Both the position numbers and the translations under genes were made by a program. Under the pieces are notes generated by a model. It saw nothing but the letters and a program-made list of their open reading frames with translations, had not been told where the DNA came from and made no database searches. From the NCBI GenBank assembly GCA_024330965.1, contig JANDJL010000025.1, forward strand, positions 1 to 48,482: a stretch of DNA of 48,482 nucleotides, read 5' to 3'. Shown here piece after piece: positions 7,380 to 18,843 of the stretch. The DNA is from Nitrospira sp. (GTDB lineage: Bacteria; Nitrospirota; Nitrospiria; Nitrospirales; Nitrospiraceae). The stretch's first letter is position 1, and every line of letters starts with the position of its first letter.

Positions 7380-8809
7380 GTTCCCGTTCTTTTTCTCGCC
7401 TGATGAATCGCCAAAGCATCGAGGTCTTCGCAGGCTTCCATAACGCCTTCGGCTAATGTCGGATGGGCATGGATCATTCGAGCCACCTGCCCAGCGGGCG
7501 CGCCAACTTGCATGGCCAAGGCTACTTCGTGGATTAAATCCGCCGCGTGGCTCCCGACGAAATGGGCACCCAGAATCTTGCCTGTCGCCGCCTCGGCGAT
7601 GATTTTGAAAAGCCCGGAGGTTTCTCCCGTCGCCTGTGCCTTCCCCAAGGCAAGATACCGAAACCGCCCGACCTTGACGGCCCGATCCGGATCATCTCCC
7701 CTCGCTCGAGCCGACTCGCGCGCTTGCCGTTCCGTGAGCCCAACACGTCCAACTTCTGGTAGTGTGAAGATGCCGGCGGGAATAACATCGTACTTCATCG
7801 TCGTATCATGGCCAAGAATATTCTCGACCGCCACTTTCCCTTGCGCCGAGGCCACGTGGGCCAACATGGCCTTCCCAACCACATCGCCGATGGCATAGAT
7901 GCTCTGCACCGTAGTTTCCATTCGCTCATTCACCACTACTTCACCCCGTGCTCCCGTGGCAATCCCGACCCGCTCCAGCCCCATTCCCTTCGAATGAAAG
8001 CCCCGCCCGATCGACACCAGCAAGGTATCTGCCTCGATCCTCGTTCCGTCAGCCAACGTCAGGGCCAATCCGTCCGTCTGATGAGCGACGGCTTCGATCG
8101 TGGTGGAGGTCTTCACGTCAACCGAGCGTTTTTTCAGCTCACGTTCGATCAGAAGCGAGACTTCTTCATCCTCTAAGGGAAGCACACGGGGCTGCATCTC
8201 CACCAAGGTCACTGCCGTCCCAAGGCCACTAAAGAGCGTCGCGCACTCACACCCTTCGACACCGGCGCCGAGGATGACCATCCGCTTAGGTGGCACCTCC
8301 AGATCCAGTGCTTCCTTGCTGGTGATGATGCGCCTGCCGTCGATAGGAAACCGAGGGAGGGTGGGCCAGGATGAACCGGTCGCGATGACAATCGCGTCGG
8401 CGCGGACCTTCAACGTCGCACCAGTGGAACCGATGACGGCGATCGTCTTTTCGTCGATCAACTCCCCTCGTCCTTGTATAACCTCGATGTTCCAGGTTTT
8501 GAAGAGTGTGGCGATCCCCTTCACCAAGCCAGAGACAACTCTGTTTTTTCTCGCCACCATGCGGGCGAGATCATAACGAGGCGGCTCGGACAGCACCACC
8601 CCTATGTCTGCCGCTTGTTTGAGTTTGTCGCCGAGATCAATGACGGACAGCAACGTTTTGCTTGGAATGCAACCCCAGTTGAGGCAGACACCACCGAGAG
8701 CCTGTTGCTCGACGACCGTCACACGAGCCCCAAGCTGGGCCGCACGGATCGCAGCGACGTAGCCGCCGGGTCCCGCGCCAAGGATGGCAATGTGGATGCG
8801 GTCAGGCAT
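7376..8809 (-). CDS. lpdA: Dihydrolipoyl dehydrogenase (E3)
   Basis: This 477-aa flavoprotein disulfide reductase reoxidises lipoyl groups of 2-oxoacid dehydrogenase or glycine cleavage complexes. It has the FAD fold (ILGAGPGG, 9-16), the redox pair C42/C47 in GGVCLNWGCIPSK, an NAD-binding GAGVEG, the second FAD motif YAIGDV, and the catalytic HAHPTLAE of the interface domain. It is 78 bp downstream of gcvH, a lipoylated carrier that is one of its likely substrates. There is no clear ribosome site before the ATG, so translation may depend on upstream coupling. A small perfect hairpin (CTACGA / TCGTAG, 8855-8870) lies in that gap. Confidence 0.95.
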   Translation of the reverse strand: MPDRIHIAILGAGPGGYVAAIRAAQLGARVTVVEQQALGGVCLNWGCIPSKTLLSVIDLGDKLKQAADIGVVLSEPPRYDLARMVARKNRVVSGLVKGIATLFKTWNIEVIQGRGELIDEKTIAVIGSTGATLKVRADAIVIATGSSWPTLPRFPIDGRRIITSKEALDLEVPPKRMVILGAGVEGCECATLFSGLGTAVTLVEMQPRVLPLEDEEVSLLIERELKKRSVDVKTSTTIEAVAHQTDGLALTLADGTRIEADTLLVSIGRGFHSKGMGLERVGIATGARGEVVVNERMETTVQSIYAIGDVVGKAMLAHVASAQGKVAVENILGHDTTMKYDVIPAGIFTLPEVGRVGLTERQARESARARGDDPDRAVKVGRFRYLALGKAQATGETSGLFKIIAEAATGKILGAHFVGSHAADLIHEVALAMQVGAPAGQVARMIHAHPTLAEGVMEACEDLDALAIHQARKRTGT

Positions 8810-8887
8810 AACGAGGAGGGAAGTACCAACACACGGTTCGGATCGGATTCCAGGCTACGAACGATCGTAGAGCACTCTCGTGTTGTC

Positions 8888-9277
8888 TCAAGCCGTTTTT
8901 TGACTAGCGAGAAAGGCTTCGTACTGTGACGCTGTCATCAATCGCTCCACTTCAGTGGGCTCAGCGAGCTCGATCACAGTTACCCACCCCTTGCCGTACG
9001 GATCGGAATTCATCAGCTCCGGATGGTCCTTCAAATCTGTATTCACGCTGACAATCGTTCCGCTCACCGGCGTGTAAATAGTACTGGTGGTTTTGGTTGA
9101 TTCCACTTCGCCGATCTGTTGACCACTTTTGACGGTGGTCCCGATCTTGGGAAGGTCCACAAAGACAATGTCGCCCAAGGCATCTTGGGCAAAATGGCTG
9201 ATCCCGATGGTCGCCTGCTTGCCGTCTGAGCGAACCCATTCATGCTCGGTGTGATAACGCAAATCCGATGGAATCAT
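8888..9277 (-). CDS. gcvH: Glycine cleavage system H protein / lipoyl carrier
   Basis: This 129-aa lipoyl carrier starts with the family signature YHTEHEWV and has the lipoylated lysine K62 in ESTKTTSTIYTPVSG, followed by the typical DPYGKGWV and a C-terminal helix. In the glycine cleavage system it shuttles the aminomethyl group between P, T and L proteins. Here only lpdA (L protein) is adjacent; gcvT and gcvP are not in the window. A role in lipoate relay instead is therefore possible. The ATG at 9277 has GTGGAG 7 nt upstream. A strong promoter lies at 9390-9418, giving a leader of about 110 nt. Confidence 0.93.
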   Translation of the reverse strand: MIPSDLRYHTEHEWVRSDGKQATIGISHFAQDALGDIVFVDLPKIGTTVKSGQQIGEVESTKTTSTIYTPVSGTIVSVNTDLKDHPELMNSDPYGKGWVTVIELAEPTEVERLMTASQYEAFLASQKTA

Positions 9278-9671
9278 AGATGCTCCACTCTGCCACGATT
9301 TTCATCGAAGGGGTACGGCCACCAGTCTGCAACCATACGCAACCATGTACGGACTTCGGATCGAATTCTTTTCGCGCAGTGCTCGCGAGATCGTAGTGAG
9401 GTTGACCTGGTTTGTCAAGGAACAGCGGTCGTCATTGCCCTTTCCATGGATCGCTTCCTGCAACGGTTTTGACGACGGTCGGCCGACGAATGCCGCTGAC
9501 GTTCCCCCTGCCGGAAACTCCGCTTTGCCCCCGATTCTCCTCAAGGGGGTTGAACAACCGAAGAGCTTCATCGAGAAGACCAATCAAACATGGCAAACAT
9601 GGGGCGGCGGGCCATCATGAAGCAAAGGCCCTAGCCCGCCTATCCAATTGTAATCGGTTATCTGCAATCGG
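9278..9671. other. 394-bp intergenic region between ndk and gcvH
   Basis: It holds the gcvH promoter (9390-9418) and its leader. Nearer ndk it holds a 7-bp inverted repeat GGCGGGC / GCCCGCC (9606-9640) with a long loop and no T-run. A direct repeat AATCGGTTATC occurs at 9652-9662 and 9666-9676; the second copy covers the ndk stop. I see no convincing gene. Confidence 0.6.
9390..9418 (-). promoter_or_regulatory. Sigma-70 promoter of gcvH-lpdA-comEA-tyrS
   Basis: On the minus strand a perfect -35 TTGACA (9413-9418) is 17 bp from a -10 TACGAT (9390-9395). The -35 lies within a small inverted repeat (TTGAC / GTCAA, 9402-9418). It is the only good promoter I see before the gcvH run. Confidence 0.7.
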
Positions 9672-10091
9672 TTATCCGAGGATCTCCATGCCGGAGAAAA
9701 AATAGCCGATTTCGAAGCTCGCCGTCTCAGGAGAGTCCGATCCATGGACGGCGTTGAACTCGATGTTCGTGCCGTGGGTGTGCCGAATGGTTCCAGGTTC
9801 GGCCTTGGCAGGATCCGTTGCGCCCATCAGCTCCCGATTTTTTTTGATCGCATTGTCGCCTTGCAGCACCAGCACAACCGCCGGCCCCGACGACATGAAC
9901 GTGCACAGGCTGTCAAAGAACGGCCGCGCCTTATGCACGGCGTAAAATCCTTCCGCGACCGGCTTCGACATGTGGATCATCTTCATCGCGACCGGCTTCA
10001 GTCCGGCTTTCTCATAACGATTGATGATGTCCCCGATCACATTCTTCTTCACGGCATCCGGCTTGATGATCGCTAACGTTCTTTCGTGCAT
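9672..10091 (-). CDS. ndk: Nucleoside diphosphate kinase
   Basis: This 139-aa enzyme transfers phosphate between NTPs and NDPs through a phosphohistidine. It has the N-terminal IIKPDAV, RHTHGT and the active-site H116 in NAVHGSDS. The start at 10091 ([11 protein letters not shown]) is chosen over the longer frame because GAAGGAG lies 10 nt upstream and the family begins here. The length is normal. It has its own promoter at 10143-10171. mtnA ends 114 bp upstream on the same strand. Confidence 0.97.
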   Translation of the reverse strand: MHERTLAIIKPDAVKKNVIGDIINRYEKAGLKPVAMKMIHMSKPVAEGFYAVHKARPFFDSLCTFMSSGPAVVLVLQGDNAIKKNRELMGATDPAKAEPGTIRHTHGTNIEFNAVHGSDSPETASFEIGYFFSGMEILG

Positions 10092-10142
10092 TGCTTGATA
10101 ACTCCTTCGGAAAATTAAAAAAAATTGACGATGTGCGAGCGC

Positions 10143-10171
10143 ATTATAAGTGCGCACCGGGGAGGTTGCAA
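10143..10171 (-). promoter_or_regulatory. Sigma-70 promoter of ndk
   Basis: A perfect -10 TATAAT (10143-10148) is 17 bp from a -35 TTGCAA (10166-10171) on the minus strand. Transcription would start about 45 nt before the ndk ATG, with a T-rich tract in the leader. Confidence 0.8.
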
Positions 10172-10204
10172 CGTATTCGGCACAGAAGGCGTGTCGGGTG
10201 AAGG

Positions 10205-11245
<1,041 letters not shown>

Positions 11246-11341
11246 GGAGAAACCTTGTAACGGGAATCATAGAAGAACACAAGTCTCTTCCCCTTCAGCC
11301 GACATGCCCCCTGTTGGAAGAAATGAGCTTCACCCACCCCA

Positions 11342-13897
11342 TCAGGTCAACCGATCCAACCATTGCAGCAGGACACGGCGCCAATTTTCTCGCTCACAGG
11401 CTAACAGACAATGGCGCCACGACAGGGGCTTGATCAGCCGGTCTCGCATCCGGGTCACCGTCAACTCCTGCGACGAGAGCCGTCCATTGATCCAGATCGC
11501 TCCATCCTGATCCGTCCGCAGCACCGACGCCCGCACGTCGGCATAGGCTTGAAGGACATCGGCCACTGGATGGCCATAGACATTGCCACGGCCCGCCGAG
11601 ATGACGGCATAACGAGGTTGAATCTGCCTGATCCAGTCTCGATCGAGTGAGCTGCGCGCCCCGTGATGGGGCACTTTCACCACTGTCACCGGCTGTCGCC
11701 CCTCTTCACCCAATCGACGAATGCCCGTCTTCTCAAGGTCCGCGGCAAACAACAGAGACTGTACCCCACATTCCAACCGTAGGACGATGGACTGGTCGTT
11801 CAAGAACGTCCCATCCCGCCGCATCCTTCCGGTCTCCTCTCCATGATGGAGCGCCCTCTGATTCGAATCTCCATGGCTCGGATTGAGAGCCGTCAGCGCA
11901 CAGGATCCCGACTGCACCAGATCTTGCCCACGAACCGCAAGGGCTTTAGGAATCTGTTTTGCTTCCAGTGCGGCCGTTAAGTCGGTGACAAATTGCTCCG
12001 ATCGCTCGGTTCCATTGTGCCAATACCGTCCGACCGGCATATGGCGGAGCACCCAAATCAGCCCTCCGACATGATCAAGCTGTTGATGGGTTGCGACGAC
12101 ATGGTCGATATGATCAATGCCTCTGTTCCAGAGGAACGGGGCCACGACGGCCCGCCCCATGTCAAACCGCTCATACCTGACGCCGCCGTCGATCAAGACC
12201 GTCTGTCCATCCGGCAATTCGATCACGGCACTGTCTCCCTGTCCAACATCGAGGAACGTCACGCGCCAGCGATCTCCATCCATTCCCAAACGAGGCGACG
12301 CTCCCCACCACCCGATCATGAAAACCGCAACAGCCGCCGCCACGACTCGAAGACGATGAGACGTCAATCCAGCCAGTCCGACGACAAGCGCCCCATAGAA
12401 GATACCGATCGACGGCAGCGAGGGCGCGGCCACGTGCCAGGCTCCTCCGGGAATGCCCGCACACCAACGGAGGGTCTGAGCCAGTCCATCCAGCAAAGAC
12501 TCCAACACCGACCCCATGACGAGCGCGTCTGCACCGGCCACGACCGTCCACGCAGCGGCGAGTAACCCCAGCGGAACCAGCAGCCCCCCTGTAAACGGAA
12601 CCGCCACGAGGTTGGTCATGATCCCCATCCATGGAATCTGATTAAAGTACAGAGCGACAAGCGGCAACGTCCCCACGGTGACCACCGCGCTCATCAGCAA
12701 CGCATCGCGGCTGTAGTGAACGACTTGACGCATGAAGGTTGGCGGACCATCGGCTTCGTTTTTCGGCTGGGACTCCAGCCAAGACAGTACTTGAACAATC
12801 ATCAACACCGACGCGAAGGAGAGCTGAAACGAGATGTCGTAGATCGCACCGGGATTGTGCAGGACGATCAGCACTGCAGCGGTCGCCACCGCGTGGTACA
12901 AGCGGCGTTCATACCCTAACCACAAGGCAATCATGCCTAACGTGATCATCACCAGCGAGCGGATCGTCGCCAACTCAGCCCCGGCCAACCAGGCATAGAG
13001 CGCCACAACCGGCCAGGTGACGACGATCGCGATCCGCGAAGGAGTGATAACGCGAGACAGGTGGAGCAATGGCGCCAAGGGTAGGCGTCTCACGCTCTGT
13101 TTGACGACCCAAAAGACGACCAGCGCGACCAGTCCCAAATGCGATCCAGAAATCGACAGCAGATGCACCGTGCCCGTCGTCATGAACCATTCTTGGAGAT
13201 CCTGTTCAAGATAGCCACGCTCCCCGATGATGATGCCGAGAAAAATCCCCAGTGCCGGCTGAGCCAAGGACGCCACCGCCGCTTGCCTGATCATCGATCG
13301 CCATCTGTCGATCCGATTGCCCGCGAACCAGCGCCACGCTTCCGCGCCGGATTCCAGAACCTGTACCGCTTCCGCACCGTTGACGGACGCTGTCATGTCG
13401 ATCCTCTGATGTTTCACATAGGCAGCGTAGTCGAACCCACCAGGATTCAAGAGTCCAGTCGGCTGGCGGAGCTTCGCCCGAAACAAGATCAGATCGCCAT
13501 AGAGCACGGCCTGACCAGGGTCACGCCACACCAGGCGCACAATCCGAGGTCCTGATCCCGGCTCCTCAAGACGAACAAGGATAGTCTGCCTCCCAGGGCC
13601 GTGCTGAACCGGTGCCACGATTCGACCGATGACGGTGGTGCGAGGAGAGATCGGATGATCGCGAGGCCAGGGCTCAGACTGAGGGAATGGAGTCGCAACG
13701 ACCCAATACAGTATCCCGGCAAGGAGGGAGCCGTACAGAACCGTTGCGCGTTGTGGCTCAATCAAACCGGCTCGTTCGAGCAGACCGGCACCGACGGCTA
13801 ACCCTGCCAGGAAGACGCAAATCGAAAGGGGGAAAAACGGAAGGTACGATCCGCAGACCAGCCCGAGAAGAAACGCGACGGCGAGGGACGGCAGCAT
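11342..13897 (-). CDS. comEC: ComEC/Rec2-type DNA uptake channel with metallo-beta-lactamase domain
   Basis: The 851-aa membrane protein has an N-terminal hydrophobic segment and soluble DUF4131-type domain, a competence domain with many membrane helices (near 220-530), and a C-terminal metallo-beta-lactamase domain from about 545 (FLDVGQGDSAVIELPDG, THQQLDHVGG, FAADLE, PHHGARSS). The family forms the inner-membrane channel for single-stranded DNA in transformation. The metal motif reads THQQLDH where THxDxDH is usual, so one ligand position is Gln. It starts 25 bp after glmM with GAGGGG close to the ATG. comEA lies on the same strand 4 kb downstream. Confidence 0.93.
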   Translation of the reverse strand: MLPSLAVAFLLGLVCGSYLPFFPLSICVFLAGLAVGAGLLERAGLIEPQRATVLYGSLLAGILYWVVATPFPQSEPWPRDHPISPRTTVIGRIVAPVQHGPGRQTILVRLEEPGSGPRIVRLVWRDPGQAVLYGDLILFRAKLRQPTGLLNPGGFDYAAYVKHQRIDMTASVNGAEAVQVLESGAEAWRWFAGNRIDRWRSMIRQAAVASLAQPALGIFLGIIIGERGYLEQDLQEWFMTTGTVHLLSISGSHLGLVALVVFWVVKQSVRRLPLAPLLHLSRVITPSRIAIVVTWPVVALYAWLAGAELATIRSLVMITLGMIALWLGYERRLYHAVATAAVLIVLHNPGAIYDISFQLSFASVLMIVQVLSWLESQPKNEADGPPTFMRQVVHYSRDALLMSAVVTVGTLPLVALYFNQIPWMGIMTNLVAVPFTGGLLVPLGLLAAAWTVVAGADALVMGSVLESLLDGLAQTLRWCAGIPGGAWHVAAPSLPSIGIFYGALVVGLAGLTSHRLRVVAAAVAVFMIGWWGASPRLGMDGDRWRVTFLDVGQGDSAVIELPDGQTVLIDGGVRYERFDMGRAVVAPFLWNRGIDHIDHVVATHQQLDHVGGLIWVLRHMPVGRYWHNGTERSEQFVTDLTAALEAKQIPKALAVRGQDLVQSGSCALTALNPSHGDSNQRALHHGEETGRMRRDGTFLNDQSIVLRLECGVQSLLFAADLEKTGIRRLGEEGRQPVTVVKVPHHGARSSLDRDWIRQIQPRYAVISAGRGNVYGHPVADVLQAYADVRASVLRTDQDGAIWINGRLSSQELTVTRMRDRLIKPLSWRHCLLACERENWRRVLLQWLDRLT

Positions 13898-13922
13898 AGG
13901 CCCCTCACGGAAAAATTACGAC

Positions 13923-15275
13923 TCATGCGATGTGTTGACGCACTACATAAGTCAGGTCCTCAGCGATTTCCCGAATCAGGGCATCTTCCTCTCCCTCGAC
14001 CATGATCCGCAGCAACGGCTCAGTTCCTGAGTATCGAACCAGGAGTCGTCCGCAACCATTCAACCGCCGTTCGCTCTCCCGTATGGTCTGTTGGATTTCG
14101 GGAATCGACTCAAGATCCGGCTTTTTCGTCACCTTGACATTGAGAAGCACTTGCGGAACCGGCTCCATCACTTTGGCTAATTCCGACAACGGCTGCTTCG
14201 TCCGCTTCATGAGCGACAGCACTTGCAACGCCGAAATCAAACCGTCTCCGGTCGTGTTGTGATCGAGAAAGATAAAATGACCGGATTGCTCGCCGCCGAA
14301 GTTGTACCCATCCGCCTGCATACGCTCCAACAAGTACCGGTCTCCCACCGGGGTTCGCACGAGGGAAACACCGGCTTTTGACAGCGAGCGTTCAAGCCCG
14401 TAGTTGCTCATGACCGTACCGACGACGGTCTGTTTGGCCAGCAATCCTTGGCGATGGAGATCGAGTCCCAAGGCGGCCATGACATGGTCACCGTCGATGA
14501 TGGTTCCCTCCTCCGAGACAAAGATCACTCGGTCTGCGTCTCCATCCAGTGCAATGCCAAGATCCGCCTGAGTCTCCAATACGGCCTTCTGGAGCATCTG
14601 AGGGTGAACGGCGCCACACTCCGCGTTGATGTTCATGCCGTTGGGCTGGTTACCGATCACCTCGACCTTGGCGCCCAACTCTTTGAGCACCGTCGGCGCC
14701 ACTTTATACGCGGCACCGTTGGCGCAATCCACGACTAATTTGATGCCTTGAAAATCAAGATCGCGCGGAACCGAGCGCTTGACGAACTCGATATATCGCC
14801 CATCCGCGTCGTCGATACGATAGGCCTTTCCGATCTGATCGGCCGTTGGACGGAGATGATGAATCTCGTCCGAGACGATGAGCTGCTCGATTCGAGCCTC
14901 CAGTTCATCAGGCAATTTAAAGCCATCGCTTGAGAAAAATTTGATGCCATTATCTTGATAGGGGTTGTGCGAGGCGGAAATGACGACTCCCGCATCGGCT
15001 CGCAGGCTGCGCGTGAGAAACGCAATAGCCGGGGTCGGCATCGGCCCAACCAAGAGTACATCAACCCCCATCGAGCAGATTCCGGACGTTAAGGCCGATT
15101 CAAGCATATAGCCGGACAGCCGCGTATCTTTGCCGATCACGATTTGATGCCGTCCCGCCCGCCGCATGAATATGTGGGCGGCCGCTCGCCCCAATTGCAT
15201 CGCCATTTCGCTGGTCATGGGATGGAGATTGGCCACTCCACGAACTCCGTCGGTTCCAAACAATTTGCGCATCAT
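13923..15275 (-). CDS. glmM: Phosphoglucosamine mutase
   Basis: This 450-aa enzyme converts glucosamine-6-phosphate to glucosamine-1-phosphate on the way to UDP-GlcNAc for peptidoglycan. It has FGTDGVRG at the N terminus, the phosphorylated S102 in [13 protein letters not shown], the Mg-binding DGDADRV, the sugar-binding GGEQSGH and the C-terminal phosphate loop [13 protein letters not shown]. The ATG overlaps the folP stop. The order ftsH-folP-glmM is a common bacterial arrangement. Confidence 0.97.
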   Translation of the reverse strand: MMRKLFGTDGVRGVANLHPMTSEMAMQLGRAAAHIFMRRAGRHQIVIGKDTRLSGYMLESALTSGICSMGVDVLLVGPMPTPAIAFLTRSLRADAGVVISASHNPYQDNGIKFFSSDGFKLPDELEARIEQLIVSDEIHHLRPTADQIGKAYRIDDADGRYIEFVKRSVPRDLDFQGIKLVVDCANGAAYKVAPTVLKELGAKVEVIGNQPNGMNINAECGAVHPQMLQKAVLETQADLGIALDGDADRVIFVSEEGTIIDGDHVMAALGLDLHRQGLLAKQTVVGTVMSNYGLERSLSKAGVSLVRTPVGDRYLLERMQADGYNFGGEQSGHFIFLDHNTTGDGLISALQVLSLMKRTKQPLSELAKVMEPVPQVLLNVKVTKKPDLESIPEIQQTIRESERRLNGCGRLLVRYSGTEPLLRIMVEGEEDALIREIAEDLTYVVRQHIA

Positions 15276-16153
15276 GCACCTGCCCTGGTTGAAGCCTTCC
15301 GAGATGTGATGGCCGTCGCAACCTTGACGACATCGGCCATCATCGCCACATCATGGACCCGAAGAATCCGAGCACCCCGATCGACGGCGAGCGCAACCGC
15401 CGCAGCCGTCCCCCACTCCCGATGCTCGGCTGATCGACCGACGAGTTGACCGATAAAGGATTTTCGCGAAGGCCCGACAACCAGCGGGCGCCCCAATCTC
15501 GTCAGCTCGGTCAAACGATCCAGAAGTTCAAGATTATGTTCCAGCAGCTTACCAAAACCGATGCCCGGATCAAGCATGATATTGAATTCCGAGATTCCCG
15601 CCTTCATGGCAACTTGCATACGGTCTTTCAGAAATTGAACGACATCCTCAACAACGTCACGGTAGCACGGATCCTGTTGCATCGTCAGAGGCGTACCCTT
15701 CATATGCATAAGGATTACACCGGCGCCAAACCGCGCCACGACCGATGCCATCCGATGGTCAAACCGCAGGGCACTGACATCATTGATGATAGAAGCACCG
15801 GCGTCCAGGGCAGCCTGCGCAACCGTGGCTTTGGTCGTGTCCACCGAAATCGGAACCGTAACCCGACGAGCCAATTCCGTTACCACGGGAAGTACACGCG
15901 TTCGCTCTTCTTCTTCACCAACCGGCATTGCACCGGGCCTAGTCGATTCAGCACCAACGTCCAGAATATCGGCACCCTGCTCCACCAACTCCAATGCATG
16001 GGCGACAGCTCGTTCAGGCTCAATGTGTCGGCTTCCGCTGTAAAACGAATCAGGGGTGACATTCACCACGCCCATGATGAAGGGTCTCTCTTGGCAGCGG
16101 ATGAAACGTCCTCTGGCGAAAAGCTGATTGCAGGGAGACGGGAGTTCTGACAC
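15272..16153 (-). CDS. folP: Dihydropteroate synthase
   Basis: This folate enzyme joins p-aminobenzoate to the pterin pyrophosphate. It shows [52 protein letters not shown] and [10 protein letters not shown] in the order of the TIM-barrel family. I place the start at the GTG at 16153 (VSELPSP...), because GGAGG lies 8 nt upstream. The frame stays open further to a TTG at 16207 that has no such site. The length from GTG is 293 aa, usual for the family. The stop overlaps glmM. Confidence 0.95.
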   Translation of the reverse strand: MSELPSPCNQLFARGRFIRCQERPFIMGVVNVTPDSFYSGSRHIEPERAVAHALELVEQGADILDVGAESTRPGAMPVGEEEERTRVLPVVTELARRVTVPISVDTTKATVAQAALDAGASIINDVSALRFDHRMASVVARFGAGVILMHMKGTPLTMQQDPCYRDVVEDVVQFLKDRMQVAMKAGISEFNIMLDPGIGFGKLLEHNLELLDRLTELTRLGRPLVVGPSRKSFIGQLVGRSAEHREWGTAAAVALAVDRGARILRVHDVAMMADVVKVATAITSRKASTRAGA

Positions 16154-16285
16154 CTTCCTACCTCCTCCATCTCCATCGAACCGACTGACCAGAAACGGGC
16201 CGGTCAATATAGGAATAGGAAACAGAAGGTCGGTTTATCGGACATCGCAAAGATTTTTGTGGCATCGGGCCGGGAAAAGAAAGAA

Positions 16286-16319
16286 GAGGGTGGGGAAGAT
16301 GTGATTCTTCTCCACCCTC
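16286..16319 (-). terminator. Intrinsic terminator after ftsH
   Basis: The stem GAGGGTGGGGAAGA (16286-16299) pairs with 16306-16319 over a 6-nt loop, with one G-U type position. On the minus strand it is followed by the T-rich run CTTCTTTCTTTT. It lies about 47 bp past the ftsH stop and separates ftsH from folP. Confidence 0.85.
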
Positions 16320-16365
16320 CAAGCTGAATCTCAACGGTGTGAAAAACGTTTCGCGCGCCGATGAA

Positions 16366-18180
16366 TTACACAGGAACCGTCTGCTGAGCAGATGTCTGCA
16401 TGAGAATCTGATCGATCTCAGGAGCATCCAGGACTTCTTTTTCGAGTAACTTCTCGGCCAGTGCCTTCAAGGTCACCATCTGCTCGCTTAGTATGCGTTT
16501 GGCGCGATCATAATTTTCCGTCACAAATCGTTTGATCTCCAGATCGATCTCCAGAGCTATTTGATCGCTGACATCCCGTTTTGCCACAAAGTCACGCCCC
16601 AGGAAAACGGCGTCTTCTTTTTGCCCAAACGTCAACGGTCCAAGCTTTTCACTCATCCCCCATTCGCAGACCATCTTGCGGGCCAAGTCTGTCGCACGTT
16701 CCAGGTCATTCCCAGCCCCGGTTGTCACATGCTTGAACACCAGCTCTTCCGCCACCCGTCCACCCATGAGAATCGCCAAGGTGTTGGACAGGAATTCTTT
16801 TGAATAACTGTGCCGGTCATCGGTCGGCAATTGCATCGTCAGACCAAGAGCTCGCCCTCGGGGAATGATGGTCACCTTATGGACCGGATCCGTTCCGGGC
16901 AACAATTTCGCCATCAAGGCATGACCCGCCTCGTGATACGCTGTGATCCGCTTCTCTTCCTCAGTTAAAATCATACTTTTGCGCTCGGCACCCATCAGGA
17001 CCTTATCCTTCGCCATTTCAAAATCCACGGTCTCGACTTCTTTTTTATTTTGGCGGGCAGCCCACAGCGCCGCTTCATTCACCAAATTTTCGAGGTCTGC
17101 ACCGGAAAAACCGGGGGTCCCGCGGGCAATCTTTTCAAGCTCGACGTTGGCCGCTATAGGCACTTTCTTCGTATGGACTTTTAATATTTCGGCTCGTCCT
17201 CTCACATCAGGACGATTCACGACAACTTGACGATCAAAACGTCCGGGCCGCAACAAGGCTGGGTCCAGCACGTCGGGACGGTTCGTCGCCGCTACCAAAA
17301 TGATTCCCTCCGTCGTATCGAACCCGTCCATCTCCACCAAGAGCTGGTTGAGCGTCTGCTCCCGCTCATCATGTCCTCCCCCCAGCCCGGCACCTCGCAG
17401 GCGACCGACCGCATCGATCTCATCAATGAAGATGATGCAGGGCGCATGCTTCTTCCCTTGCTCAAAGAGGTCCCGAACACGAGAGGCCCCTACGCCGACA
17501 AACATTTCTACAAAATCCGAACCACTGATGCTGAAGAAGGGTACGCCCGCCTCTCCAGCGATCGCTTTTGCGAGCAAGGTTTTTCCCGTCCCGGGAGGAC
17601 CGACCACCAAGACTCCTTTCGGAATACGTCCACCCAGTTTCTGGAACTTCCGAGGATCCTTGAGAAAATCGATGATCTCCAGTACTTCCTCTTTTGCCTC
17701 ATCGATCCCCGCAACATCGGCAAAGGTCACCTTCTTCCGATCTTCAGTCAACATCCGAGCCCGACTCTTGCCAAACGACAGAGCCTTATTCCCCCCAATC
17801 TGCATCTGACGCATAAGAAAGAACCAGAGCGCGAGGAATAAAATAAACGGTCCCCATGTAATGAGGAACGTAATGTACCATGGGCTTTCTTCCGGCGGCT
17901 TGACCTCAATCTGCACATCCTTTTCACGAAGGATCTTGATCATATCGGGGTATTCCGCCGCATAGGTTCGAATTCTGGTCTTATCTTTGAGCACTCCACT
18001 GATGTGATTACCTTTGATGATGACCTTTTCAAAGTCGCCTTTATCAAGCTTCGCCATGAAATCGCTGAAAATGACTTCTTCTTCCGGCGCATGGGTCGGC
18101 ACGCTGAACAAATTGAAGAGCAGAATCATGAACAAGCCGACGACAACCCAGAAGAGCAAGTTCTTGACTCTGGAATTCAT
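16366..18180 (-). CDS. ftsH: ATP-dependent membrane zinc protease FtsH
   Basis: This 604-aa inner-membrane protease degrades damaged and regulatory membrane and cytoplasmic proteins. Two membrane helices (about 8-27 and 101-123) flank a small external domain. The AAA module has Walker A GPPGTGKT (194-201), Walker [12 protein letters not shown] and the second region of homology ([20 protein letters not shown]). The zinc site is HEAGH at 416-420. The length is slightly short of E. coli FtsH, mainly in the C-terminal tail. It has its own promoter and a terminator, so it appears to be a single-gene unit between hpt and folP. Confidence 0.97.
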   Translation of the reverse strand: MNSRVKNLLFWVVVGLFMILLFNLFSVPTHAPEEEVIFSDFMAKLDKGDFEKVIIKGNHISGVLKDKTRIRTYAAEYPDMIKILREKDVQIEVKPPEESPWYITFLITWGPFILFLALWFFLMRQMQIGGNKALSFGKSRARMLTEDRKKVTFADVAGIDEAKEEVLEIIDFLKDPRKFQKLGGRIPKGVLVVGPPGTGKTLLAKAIAGEAGVPFFSISGSDFVEMFVGVGASRVRDLFEQGKKHAPCIIFIDEIDAVGRLRGAGLGGGHDEREQTLNQLLVEMDGFDTTEGIILVAATNRPDVLDPALLRPGRFDRQVVVNRPDVRGRAEILKVHTKKVPIAANVELEKIARGTPGFSGADLENLVNEAALWAARQNKKEVETVDFEMAKDKVLMGAERKSMILTEEEKRITAYHEAGHALMAKLLPGTDPVHKVTIIPRGRALGLTMQLPTDDRHSYSKEFLSNTLAILMGGRVAEELVFKHVTTGAGNDLERATDLARKMVCEWGMSEKLGPLTFGQKEDAVFLGRDFVAKRDVSDQIALEIDLEIKRFVTENYDRAKRILSEQMVTLKALAEKLLEKEVLDAPEIDQILMQTSAQQTVPV

Positions 18181-18248
18181 CCGAATCTCCTTCGAGCTAA
18201 CGTGATAACTAGACCGAACTGTTCATCGATCGAAACCGATATAGTGTT

Positions 18249-18278
18249 AACATAACATAGCGGCGATCGGCTTGACAA
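18249..18278 (-). promoter_or_regulatory. Promoter of ftsH
   Basis: On the minus strand a -35 TTGTCA (18273-18278) is 18 bp from a -10 TATGTT (18249-18254). It lies between the hpt stop and the ftsH ribosome site (GAAGGAG, just before 18180). Confidence 0.55.
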
Positions 18279-18292
18279 CAACGCCCGCATTC

Positions 18293-18841
18293 CTACTTCC
18301 TTTTCTTCGTGAGATCCTCCTCGTCGAGGGCCGCGAGATAGGGAAGATTTCGGTATTTTTGCTGATAATCGAGCCCGTAGCCCACGATGTACCGGTCGGG
18401 GACCGTAAATCCGACGTACGCGACAGGAACATTCACAACACGGTTATCCTGCTTACTGAGAAGTGCGCAGATGTTTATGCTGCGCGGCTTTTTCTTTGCA
18501 AGGACCGTGAGCAACCGCCGAGCCGTCAACCCCGAATCGACGATATCTTCAACCAGCAGAACGTCCTTCCCCGTGATGGTTTCGGTCAAATCCGAAATCA
18601 ATTTGACCCTCCCCGGCGTGCCATCTTTTGTCTTCTCCGTAGTCACCACGAGAAAGTCCACCCGCATCGGAATGCGGATGGCCCGGGCCAAATCCGCGTA
18701 GAAAGCATACGCCCCTTTCAATACGCCGATCAGGACAAGGTCTTTGCCAGCATAATCCGCGCTGATCTGTCGGCCCAACTCACGAATGCGGGTCCTCATT
18801 TGCTCTTGCGTGACAATCGGCTTTCCAAACAATCGTTCCAT
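18293..18841 (-). CDS. hpt: Hypoxanthine phosphoribosyltransferase
   Basis: This 182-aa purine salvage enzyme carries LIGVLKGAYAFYADL and the PRPP-binding VLLVEDIVDSGLTA (94-107), plus VGYGLDY near the C terminus. The start MERLFGKP at 18841 fits the family and lies 2 bp after the tilS stop; the frame is open further upstream inside tilS. The order tilS-hpt-ftsH is one of the best conserved gene neighbourhoods in bacteria. Confidence 0.96.
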   Translation of the reverse strand: MERLFGKPIVTQEQMRTRIRELGRQISADYAGKDLVLIGVLKGAYAFYADLARAIRIPMRVDFLVVTTEKTKDGTPGRVKLISDLTETITGKDVLLVEDIVDSGLTARRLLTVLAKKKPRSINICALLSKQDNRVVNVPVAYVGFTVPDRYIVGYGLDYQQKYRNLPYLAALDEEDLTKKRK

Positions 18842-18843
18842 TC

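Noticed and set aside
9278..9395. Possible glycine riboswitch in the gcvH leader
   Set aside because: I cannot find the tandem aptamer stems or conserved core; the leader is only about 110 nt.
9302..9583. 93-codon open frame on the minus strand upstream of gcvH
   Set aside because: It covers the gcvH promoter, has no ribosome site and no family-like composition.
9606..9640. 7-bp inverted repeat after ndk as a terminator
   Set aside because: The loop is 21 nt and no T-run follows on either strand.
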